Program-made: the position numbers and the translations under genes
Part shown: piece after piece, positions 28,521-36,811 of the stretch
Position numbering within the stretch: the first letter of the stretch is position 1
How the letters are laid out: each line of letters begins with the position of its first letter
From: Sulfolobus sp. S-194
GTDB taxonomy: Archaea > Thermoproteota > Thermoprotei_A > Sulfolobales > Sulfolobaceae
Assembly (NCBI RefSeq): GCF_012222305.1
Contig: NZ_CP035730.1
Coordinates: 1,116,001-1,180,000, forward strand
Direction: 5' to 3'
Length of the DNA: 64,000 nt
The notes under the pieces: model-generated
Told to the model about the DNA's origin: nothing
The model's input: the letters and a program-made list of their open reading frames with translations, nothing else
Databases searched by the model: none

Positions 28521-30119
28521 ATGAAAAGAAATAAAACAATATTGGGACTTCTTGCATTAGTACTAATCGTAACGGCAAGTGCAATATTAGTTAGCAAAAG
28601 TCAATTTTTTGATGCTACTCCTTCATCCCAGGTTTTCATTTACACTGAATATAATGGTACATATTTCCCATATACAGTGAAAGTAGTTTACTACCCCGGA
28701 AACATGAGTAATGCTAATATGAGTATGCCGACTATATGGCCAGTAACTAACTCACAACAAGATCATAACGCAGTAGTCCAAACATCTTGTAAAGCAATAC
28801 TACAAGGTGTAAACTGGGATCTTCCTGCAGCACAAATAGCTGGAGGTGTCTCAATTCCGTTAACAACTCCACCAACCCAATTACCAGGAGCTAATGTAAT
28901 GGGTGTAAAGAAAGCATTAGTAATGCTAACCCAAATGGTAGGTCAACCATTAGGAGTGACTTTAGCTGATAATTTACTATTTGTAGAGATGGACAGTTTA
29001 CCGGGAAGTGTATTCGCAATAAACCCCGTTACCGGAGAAATAGTTTGGTATGCAACTGGACTAGCAAGTTACGCAATGAATAACCCAATAGTTTGGAACG
29101 GAATAGTTTTCGTTACTGTGGGCGATGTTGGATTTAATTTCGCCAATTTTGTGCATTATGAAAAAGGTCAATATGACCAGATTGTGAGAGGAATGGGTTA
29201 TGGTGCTATTTACGCATTTAATGCAACTGATGGCAGATTAATATGGATGAGGTTTACCATGGGAGAAGCGATGCCAGCACCAGCAGTGTATAACGGAATT
29301 TTAGCTTATACAACCGGTGCAGGTTGTTTTGTAGGAGTTAATGCATCTACTGGGCAAGTAATATGGATGGATAGATTTGCCGGATTATTTGCTAGCATGA
29401 GTAGCGTAAACTACTATGTTTTACCAAACGGCACACCGTTATTTATTGGAGGATTTACCTCATTATCAAAACCTTATGGATTACTAATAGCTGTAAATGG
29501 GTATAATGGAGAAGAAGTTTGGAATGCTACATTACCAGCACCAAATGAACCTTATAATACTGGTATGGGAGACGTACCACCAGCAGTATCTCAAAAATAC
29601 GGAATAGTTGTACAAAGTACTGTAGCAAATGCAGAACCAAACGGCACAGTTGATACAATGCTCTTAGCAGTAAATGCTACAAACGGTAAAGTTTTATGGG
29701 TTACAAACTTAGGTAGAGGATATACACCACCAGCATTTAAAGGAGGAATACCATTAATAATGGGAGATACTGTTTATGTAGGAATACCTTCACTAGGTAG
29801 TGTAGCAGCAGTTAACCTATTAAACGGCTCAATTCTATGGAAAGCTAGATTACCAGACTTACAAATACCACCATCATATCCTGGAGGACCTAGGGGTAGT
29901 CCGACGTACTATCACGGATTACTATGGATAGCTGCTGGACAGTATATTTATGTCTTAAATCCACACAACGGTAAAATAATTACAATGTATTATGTGGGAG
30001 GAAGATTTGGTATTGTAAATCCAGTAATTGCAGGAGGAACAATGTACTTAGCAAACTCTTATGGGTGGGTAATTGCATTACCACTAAGTCAAATATTCGC
30101 TGATTGGATGAATTATTAA
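28521..30119 (+). CDS. tth1: Exported PQQ-like beta-propeller protein, probable tetrathionate hydrolase
   Basis: A secreted protein of about 532 aa: signal peptide TILGLLALVLIVTASAILV, then repeated beta-propeller blades ending in Trp with the pattern AxNxxTGxxxW (INPVTGEIVW, FNATDGRLIW, VNASTGQVIW, VNGYNGEEVW, VNATNGKVLW, VNLLNGSILW). Sequence length, repeat type, acid-stable composition and host match the tetrathionate hydrolase of Acidianus/Acidithiobacillus, which splits tetrathionate to thiosulfate, sulfur and sulfate outside the cell. Other PQQ-type propeller enzymes remain possible. I start at ATG 28521 rather than TTG 28509, because the signal peptide begins there. Confidence 0.65.
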   Translation: MKRNKTILGLLALVLIVTASAILVSKSQFFDATPSSQVFIYTEYNGTYFPYTVKVVYYPGNMSNANMSMPTIWPVTNSQQDHNAVVQTSCKAILQGVNWDLPAAQIAGGVSIPLTTPPTQLPGANVMGVKKALVMLTQMVGQPLGVTLADNLLFVEMDSLPGSVFAINPVTGEIVWYATGLASYAMNNPIVWNGIVFVTVGDVGFNFANFVHYEKGQYDQIVRGMGYGAIYAFNATDGRLIWMRFTMGEAMPAPAVYNGILAYTTGAGCFVGVNASTGQVIWMDRFAGLFASMSSVNYYVLPNGTPLFIGGFTSLSKPYGLLIAVNGYNGEEVWNATLPAPNEPYNTGMGDVPPAVSQKYGIVVQSTVANAEPNGTVDTMLLAVNATNGKVLWVTNLGRGYTPPAFKGGIPLIMGDTVYVGIPSLGSVAAVNLLNGSILWKARLPDLQIPPSYPGGPRGSPTYYHGLLWIAAGQYIYVLNPHNGKIITMYYVGGRFGIVNPVIAGGTMYLANSYGWVIALPLSQIFADWMNY

Positions 30120-30160
30120 TATGAAAGCTAAATTGTTTTTTATCTATTATTTTCTTGAAA

Positions 30161-30510
30161 AAGAATTAATAAAACTCCAAAATTTTAGGTTTAAGTTGCT
30201 TCGCCATAATTTCAGCCTCTTCATCTTTTAACGCTTATCATCTGTTTAAACTCAACCTAATTAATCCCTTATTATTCGTTAAGTAGTAGCTTATCATATA
30301 CACTTACACTTTTCATTTGTTTCTATTGCAGCTTTGCTACAATTTTTCTCACTTCATCGTTTACTTCTCTAAATCGATATCGTATTCTGGTACATCTTCA
30401 TTTAACCAAATAATCAAAATCTAAGGGATTTCGTAGCAAAATTTTTTCCTTGCTTTTTATCCTACCCGTAAACTGAACCTCCAACCCTTTAAGTTACTTA
30501 TTTCATCGCA
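30161..30510 (-). pseudogene. Decayed gene of unknown family
   Basis: Protein-like segments follow one another on the minus strand but in changing frames and with stops: GRIKSKEKILLRNPLDFDYL, then EDVPEYDIDLEK, then EVNDEVRKIVAKLQ, then SVSVYDKLLLNE, and finally ALKDEEAEIMAKQLKPKILE ending at a TAA. The order suggests one ancestral protein of about 110 aa broken by several frameshifts. No family is recognised; small charged proteins of this kind often belong to toxin-antitoxin pairs. Confidence 0.4.
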
Positions 30511-30617
30511 TTATCTTCTTATTATTATTATATCAAACATATATATTTATGCAGAATAATAATTAAAGCGTTAATTTTTATATAATTAATCATTGAGTAA
30601 ATTAAAGTACACAAGCC

Positions 30618-30662
30618 TCTCTAAGTTTATACAAGACCTTAAAAAGAAGTATCCCATAAAGT
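30618..30662. repeat. Dispersed repeat, copy 2
   Basis: This block matches 18471-18521 with a few substitutions and a 6-base gap. In the frame LSKFIQDLKKKYPIKSDKT it reads as protein, so the repeat may be a gene fragment rather than a regulatory element. Confidence 0.5.
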
Positions 30663-30783
30663 CTGATAAAACACAGCCAATGAGTAATTTGTGATATTCA
30701 TTTTTATCAGCGTTTAAGTTATGAGTAAATTAACGTTCTATAGAGTGATGGATAAATAGTTAAAAATTTATTTAATCAGTCAA

Positions 30784-31395
30784 TTAAGGATTAAACATTT
30801 TGATAACCAGTTCTCCTTTAACAGTTAATTTGTTCTCATCGTCTATCAAACCCATCTCCCTCAGTTCTTTTAGCCTTCTCCATGTGGTAGATAAAGACAG
30901 ATTAATACGTAAGTGAATTGAATTAACGCTAGTATAACCATCCTTAATTGACATTAAGATTCTTAAGTGGTCTTGAGTTAAGTGCACGGGGTACATATCG
31001 CTTAATCTGAACGATACCACAGTATTAAAATCTTCAGATTCAATTTCAACTTCCGCCTCAAGACCGGAAAAAATAAAAGCGAATAGAACTTCTATAATTA
31101 AAATCCTCATACCTCCACTAATATTTAATACAAATCTCCTTCCCTTATTATTGTTTATAATCTTCCTAGTAATGGTAATAATTGTATCATAAAAATCGTG
31201 AGGATCAACCTCAACAAGCTCGTAGTTAACTTGAGCACTCTTCAAAACGCTCTCGAAAGACTCTAATGCCTTTTTAGCCCTTTCATCATCAAAAGAACCT
31301 ACGATAATGACTTTCTCTAAATCGGTAAACCTTCTCATTAGAGCTCTGATTTGAAATTTTTCATCAAATCCTAAAGTAACTACTAATATCATCAC
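30784..31395 (-). CDS. csa3: CARF-wHTH transcription regulator, Csa3-like
   Basis: A protein of 203 aa. Residues 1-130 form a CARF-type Rossmann domain: VVTLGFDEKFQIRAL start, conserved VLNISGGMRILIIEVL (Csa3 ring-nucleotide binding loop) and EVEIESEDF strand. Residues 140-203 are a winged helix-turn-helix (LTQDHLRILMSIKDG, LSLSTTWRRLKELREMGLI). Csa3 proteins bind cyclic tetra-adenylate and regulate CRISPR loci in Sulfolobales. There are no cas genes or repeats in this window. The regulator instead sits at the edge of a defence island beginning with a nuclease gene, so it may control that. Confidence 0.75.
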   Translation of the reverse strand: MMILVVTLGFDEKFQIRALMRRFTDLEKVIIVGSFDDERAKKALESFESVLKSAQVNYELVEVDPHDFYDTIITITRKIINNNKGRRFVLNISGGMRILIIEVLFAFIFSGLEAEVEIESEDFNTVVSFRLSDMYPVHLTQDHLRILMSIKDGYTSVNSIHLRINLSLSTTWRRLKELREMGLIDDENKLTVKGELVIKMFNP

Positions 31396-31857
31396 ACAAT
31401 AGTGAAAAATGAGAACAATAAATTTTTCGTAGAAATGAAAGTTAACTTAGCACTTTCTGAACAGTGTCATCATCGAAGTATTTATACGTTATAAGCATAC
31501 AACACATTATTTTGTTACTATATATGGAGTTCCCTTGTTTAATAAATTTATATATCAATAGCGACACTACGACGTTAAGTAATAAATCTTTCGATCAAAC
31601 TTCAAGGATAATATTAACCAAAAATCCCATGCGAGTCCTTTCAACCTACGTAGCAATTAAGCGTAGGGATCTTTAATTATTTAGGCTCATAAGGCTTATT
31701 ATACCTATATAGGACACACTTAAAAGAAAATAAGAGTTACTAATAATCAGAGATTTTTCAGAGATAATTTGATAAATATATGTAAAGCTCTAGGAAGATT
31801 ATTAACAATGATTTAACACTAAACTTAATTACTAACTCTTAAGTTATAGTTTCTTAT
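31396..31857. other. Spacer between the csa3-like and nuclease genes
   Basis: No supported gene. The minus strand at about 31570-31655 reads LAWDFWLILSLKFDRKIYYL between stops, which looks like an old gene fragment. A small hairpin (CCTACG...CGTAGG, 31648-31671) followed by a T-rich stretch may be a relic terminator. The 60 bases before 31858 are AT-rich and probably hold the promoter of the nuclease gene. Confidence 0.35.
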
Positions 31858-32478
31858 ATGTCTACGAATTGTAATAACACTTTTTTACAATGTTTTAAGA
31901 GTGATAAAATGAAGATTTGTGAATGTAATTCAGATATAAGGAATGTACTTGAAATTATACATCATTACCTAGAAAAGGTAAGAAGTAATGGAAAGTATGA
32001 TAAAAAGGATGACTGTATATATTCTGATAAAGTATATATTGAATATTCAGCTATAGTTAATTCCGTAAGAAATAATGATGCAAAATCATGTTTTGAACAA
32101 GTTATATGTAATGAGGATTACCTAAGTAAAATTTATAGTAAAAAAAGTTTCACGTTCAAACATCCAGATATTATCTTGTTGAAAAGCAAGTCCTTTACTT
32201 TTATAGTAGAATTAAAATCCTATGGGAAGCAAAATTTAAGGGATGTTTTAGAGCAGTTACATAGCTCCATTGATCATTTGCCTAACCAGTTAAGATCTGA
32301 GTGTACTGCAATAATTTATATACCTAAATCGGGCTCAGCAATACCTGAAGGATACACTTATGATCAGAATACGTATAAATTACAGAAAAAATTAGGTAAA
32401 AATAAGAAAAAGAATGAGATTTTTGGCAGCAACGTGTATGCTTATGTTTATATAGAAGGAATATTGAAGTTCATGTAA
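31858..32478 (+). CDS. PD-(D/E)XK-like nuclease of the defence island
   Basis: A protein of 206 aa. The core reads KHPDIILLKSKSFTFIVELK, that is PD followed 13 residues later by ELK, the spacing of a PD-(D/E)XK active site, with a downstream helix (LRDVLEQLHSSIDHL) and an Arg-Ser strand that fit the fold. The N-terminal 50 aa are Cys-rich (NCNN, QCF, ICECN), possibly a small metal site. ATG 31909 is an alternative start that removes some of it. Homology to a named restriction family is not claimed. It lies between a CARF regulator and the methylase region, in convergent contact with the next gene (stops abut). Confidence 0.55.
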   Translation: MSTNCNNTFLQCFKSDKMKICECNSDIRNVLEIIHHYLEKVRSNGKYDKKDDCIYSDKVYIEYSAIVNSVRNNDAKSCFEQVICNEDYLSKIYSKKSFTFKHPDIILLKSKSFTFIVELKSYGKQNLRDVLEQLHSSIDHLPNQLRSECTAIIYIPKSGSAIPEGYTYDQNTYKLQKKLGKNKKKNEIFGSNVYAYVYIEGILKFM

Positions 32479-33363
32479 TCAGCTAAGCGTATTTAACCCT
32501 TTTTCTAATCTTTTCTCGAAATCATCTTGACTCGGAAAATCAGACATTAAGGGAATTATAACCTTCTCTAAGAAGTTAATGTAACCTTCATATAATGGTT
32601 TATCTCCATAAATAGTTATACTTCCAGCTTTTGTTACATATCCTTTTTCTCTAAACGCATTAAACGTTGCCTTAACGAATTTTTCCTGGTTATATACTTT
32701 TGCATATAAAGTGCTAAGGTTAAGGAAAGAGTTTAATTTAGATACTGCAGCCTTCTCTATTATATTTTCTCTAGTTGAGAGACCCCTTAAAAATCTAGTT
32801 ACCAAAGCGAGGAATGACCTCACATCACTAGCAGATATTGCTATTATTCTAGAAAGATCATACATTAATGACGATAGTGGGGCTATAACAAAATACTTTA
32901 CCTCTTCAGTAAGAGCTTTTTCGATATTTATTTTATGCCTAATAAAGAGTTTATCAAAACCATCAAAATTGCTATTATAAGCATAAAGTTCTACATCTCC
33001 ATATTTCTTCCTCTCTTGACCACTACCTCTAATCGTTAACACCAAGATAGCTTCCTCCTCTTCAATCTTTCCCAAGAACTCAACTCTCAGATAGGATTCT
33101 CTCCAAATGAAATTTTCATCTCTTATTTTTGTTTTTATTTCTAAATTCTTATCAATTGCTAACGTAATTACATGAGGATTGAGGACTTTAACTACTGGGG
33201 AATAGTAAGACCTATCAAGAACTGAAAGTTTTGCAGTATAAATTTCCTCAATATTTATAGAAAGATTAGCAAGTAATTTACTCGAAAATTCGAGTAATTT
33301 TTGATATTTATCAAGGACACTTCCGAAGAAAGGATAATATTGTGATTTGAGTATTACCTTCAT
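32479..33363 (-). CDS. Hypothetical protein of the defence island, 294 aa
   Basis: A soluble protein with a beta-rich N-terminal half (residues 30-130: VKVLNPHVITLAIDKNLEIK, YLRVEFLGKIEEEEAIL) and a helical C-terminal half. No catalytic signature or known family can be named. Its stop codon abuts the stop of the convergent nuclease gene. The start is ATG 33363. In defence islands such accessory genes often belong to the neighbouring system; whether it works with the methylase system is unknown. Confidence 0.6.
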   Translation of the reverse strand: MKVILKSQYYPFFGSVLDKYQKLLEFSSKLLANLSINIEEIYTAKLSVLDRSYYSPVVKVLNPHVITLAIDKNLEIKTKIRDENFIWRESYLRVEFLGKIEEEEAILVLTIRGSGQERKKYGDVELYAYNSNFDGFDKLFIRHKINIEKALTEEVKYFVIAPLSSLMYDLSRIIAISASDVRSFLALVTRFLRGLSTRENIIEKAAVSKLNSFLNLSTLYAKVYNQEKFVKATFNAFREKGYVTKAGSITIYGDKPLYEGYINFLEKVIIPLMSDFPSQDDFEKRLEKGLNTLS

Positions 33364-33757
33364 TAATTGGAGTATTTCACTGTTATATATTTAAATATAA
33401 CTACTCATATCTGTCCTTTGGAACCTTATCTTTCATATTCTTAATCCTTTAAATGGCACGAAAATAGTAGATGAGACCTTTCAACTATAAAGGAAAAGAT
33501 AATATAAGACGTTAACATTATGAACCTTTTTAGCTTATATACTGAACTTAGTTTTACCGGTAGTTTTTCTCAGTTTAGTCTTTTATTTAGTTAATTATTT
33601 AGAAAATACAAGTATAATGTTTTCAGCTAAATATTTCTCTTTATATAGAACTTTTTTACATCTACTTTTTTGTAGGATTTTTCTTCTATCTATTAGTAAA
33701 TTTGTATATATAAGCAGTGATATCGATTTAACCATTTTACTTTAGTTATAATAATCT
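33364..33757. other. Spacer, nothing recognised
   Basis: An AT-rich 394-base stretch between the 294-aa gene and the broken methylase. No coding fragment, repeat or RNA is seen with confidence; T-rich runs near 33600-33660 may end transcripts from either side. Confidence 0.4.
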
Positions 33758-36486
33758 TTAAACTTCTGAGATTTTTCTTGAGGGCACTTTTTCGATATCA
33801 TTTTCCGGTAAAACCTCTGAGAATATTTTAGCTATTGCTACCGCTTCATTCACGTATCTATTTGTCTCCCTCAATTTATCAATCTCTTCCTTTAACTTAT
33901 CTGAGAACTTTAAGGCTATATACTCCAAATAGTGAAGTACTTGAACCGGATTGTTAAAATCATAATTACCAACTTTAGCTTCTCTAACATGTTCGAGTTT
34001 TTCGAAGGAGAGTATAATGTTACTATTATCAGTGACGTTTTCAGGCTCACCTAAAAATATACGTTTCCTTTTTCTGTTAACTTGAATTATTCCATTTCTT
34101 TCTAAATCCTTCTCTATTATATTACCAGTTACATTTAACAATACTAAACTATTTCTATCTATTTTCCTAACTCCTCTGGCAGGGGGTAATAACACTTTTA
34201 ATAGAATATAAAAGCTGGAATAGGGATTATCTATTCTAACACCTACGGATTCCGATAACCCTTTAATTATAGCTTGAGTAGTTACTGGGTAAATGTGATT
34301 TTTTATTAGATTTTCTATGGAATGTACTCCGTTTCCGTTAATTCCTACGATCTTTTCATACTTGGTAAATATTGACAATACCTTACCCAAAGCCACCATA
34401 TAAGTGTCTATTGATAATTTGCCCGCTTTTATATAAGAAGAGAACCATTTGGATACGTTAGATATAGTTTCATTTCTTACATCTTGAATTAATTTATTAC
34501 CCTCAGCTCTCTTCTTCCATGCAACCACGATAGACTTATCTAACGTTACAGTGCTTATGTTTGCCGTCATTCTTGTCCTATCCTTTGTAGTAACTATATG
34601 AGTAGCAATTATTCTGAACTTAGAAATAAACCAGCCTGCATAAAGTAATGATACCCATGCCTCTGGTGAAGAACTACTGAAAAATATAATCAACGTACCG
34701 TCATCTTTTAAAAGCTTGTATAATCTGAGAAAAACCTCAGCTAATTTATTCCTAAAATATTCTAACGTGCCCACTACACCTCTGTATAGCTTATTAATAT
34801 CCTTTGGCACGAATTCTTCCCATTGTGTGTTATAAGGAAACGGAAATACTCTTTTTAGCCAAACATAGAAGTAATCACTCAAATACGGCTTGTCATCTGC
34901 AAAAGGTGGATCTGTAACTATCTAATCCACTGGCTCTTTTTGCAAGTTATCTTGGTAAGAAGGAACTTCAATTTGAGAATTAGTGTTAGTATATATCAGG
35001 TATTTTAGACCCTTCTTAATATGTTCTAACAATTTAATTAGCGAACCAGAGATATTACCTAAAGGAGAAATTTCTACCCAAGTCCATGAGAATGCGAATC
35101 CCCTAAATGCCGTAACGGGAACGTTAAAAGCCCTCGTACTATCTATCGATGTTATCATACTGTTATATCTTACATGATTCAAAAAGGCCATTGTAAGATA
35201 TGTTAGTATAGCGTTTTTGTACTCCTCATCTCCATTAATCTTATCTCTTAATTCGTTTAATCTATTAACAATTTTTACTAGAATCAGTAATTGTCTCGCG
35301 TTAAATAATTTATAAAACCTATCTATACCCCATCTCACAAAGGCAAGAAGACCATAAGGAAAAGCTTTTTCAGTAGATATTTTCACAATATCTATCTCCC
35401 TTAACTTATTAAAAGCCTTCCAGAATATTTTTTTGTCTTCCTCAGTAATTTCATCAAAATCTAGATTTCTACCCTCATCCTTAAACTTAACTAGTAGTGT
35501 AGGCCTTGCTTTTGAGTTTCGTAATTCTTCTAAAGTAATCTCGCCATTTAAGAACTTCTCGTAATTTGAATTCCATTCCTTAATAGCGTCTCTAACATAC
35601 CACTCACGACCCTTACCCGGAAGAACAGAACCACAATATAGACACTTAGCGTAATTATTTCCAGCTTTCACATTACCTTGTGGAATCTCATAAGACTTGC
35701 TAGAATCCTTGAGCAGTATACGATTTTTAGAAACTTTAGCAATTATATTATTACTTCTCAACTCCTTGTTGAGGTCAATTATTTTAATACGAAGCTTATG
35801 TTCTCCACGATAGGTTTCATATAAACTATTCTTCTGAAAGTCCCCACTCTTGTATTTTCCTCTCCTTCTTCTCCCTCGCTTTCGCTTCCACTTCTCTTCA
35901 ATTCCAATAAATTCCAGGCAAAAGATAACGGAGTATAATTTCCGCATACTGGACACTTAACTTCCCAAGACCCCACATATCCAGTATAGTCACCATAAAG
36001 TTCTTTAATGTCATCCTTTAAGCTTTCTATCAAATCTTGGCCATACTTTTCAATGTCTTTTATGAGTTTTTGTCCATATTTTGGATATACGAGCACTCCT
36101 TTGAGAAACGTATAGGCAGTGGGTATAGGATCTGAAGCAATAACTTTCTTAAATCCAAGCCTTTTTGCTTCTAATGCAAAGGAACCAAATCCAGCGAAAG
36201 GATCTAAAAAGGTAGAGTTTCTGAAGCTCTCAGTAATCTCTGGGTTAAATTTGTGTGGTAAATCCTTATCCAGTCTTATCATTGTCTTGTATTCCTCAAT
36301 GCTAAAATCTTCTGGGAGTAATGCAGCTGTTATAAACGCTCTAGCTGAGAGTAATGGCTCTCTACCCCACCACAATACTATTTCCCAAAATGGAGGCCTT
36401 CCTGGGCCTTTTTCTTTTGAGGCCTTTCTATCAATTTCCGAAATAATTGACGAAAAGCTATCACTCTCTATAAACAAATTATCCAT
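33758..36486 (-). pseudogene. Broken DUF1156 adenine methylase, inverted copy of the Hma-like methylase
   Basis: This is a full-length relative of the intact methylase at 36812, in the opposite orientation, but broken twice. Part 1 (36486-35779) ends after FRRIVYMKPIVEN; near 35818 a one-base shift moves the frame to GEHKLRIKIIDLNKE. Part 2 then reaches an in-frame TAG at 34922-34924, directly before IVTDPPFADD, which holds the catalytic motif. Part 3 resumes in the same frame. A segment of about 10 aa present in the intact copy (near VDEARKKAFG) is lost. Motif I (DPFAGFG) and the zinc-ribbon cysteines remain. It is no longer able to make an active enzyme without readthrough. Confidence 0.85.
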
Positions 36487-36811
36487 ACTACCTTTTTAGT
36501 TATAGCAAATTATTAGATTTTATCATTCTCACATTAATTTTAGTCATAAACTAATCAATAATTTTAAAGCTAACATAGATTTTGAATTTAAATTGATGTG
36601 TATTTGAATATCCTATTAGAATCTATCATTCTCAAGGTCTGAATTGAAAACTAATAGGTATATGTTAGCTTCTGCCTAAATTATTTAGTATAATTTACTT
36701 ATCGAATGTGTGTTAAAATAGAAACTTAGCTTCAATATTAATTTAAACTTTCATTCACCTCTCTATGTTATAGATAGAAAAGCTAATAATTTGCTCTCTC
36801 TACCTTAAAAT
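36487..36811. other. Divergent promoter region between the two methylase copies
   Basis: The 325-base gap separates the broken copy (minus) from the intact copy (plus). It is AT-rich and holds an imperfect direct repeat, ATTAGATTTTATCATTCTCA near 36510 and ATTAGAATCTATCATTCTCA near 36618, which could be regulator sites. No TATA box can be placed securely; the ATG at 36812 has a near-leaderless look. Confidence 0.35.

Larger units (their letters stand above)
30120..30783. other. Spacer with a decayed gene and a repeat copy
   Basis: No intact gene. The middle (30161-30510, minus) reads as a broken gene, listed separately. Bases 30618-30662 are the second copy of the repeat at 18471. The stretch from 30670 to the csa3-like stop is AT-rich with no clear signal. 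No CRISPR repeats are present, although the next gene is a CRISPR-type regulator. Confidence 0.5.

Noticed and set aside
31464-31676. A 70-aa plus-strand protein before the nuclease gene
   Set aside because: No homology or ribosome site; a protein-like fragment on the minus strand fits better with an old relic.
30120-31857. A CRISPR array next to the Csa3-like gene
   Set aside because: I looked for evenly spaced 24-25-base repeats of the Sulfolobales type (ending in GAAAG or its complement) and found none here or in the rest of the window.
12420-34924. Pyrrolysine or general amber readthrough to explain the two in-frame TAG codons
   Set aside because: No PylRS or suppressor tRNA is seen, Sulfolobales are not known to use pyrrolysine, and TAG ends normal genes here (for example the DUF499 gene at 42848-42850).
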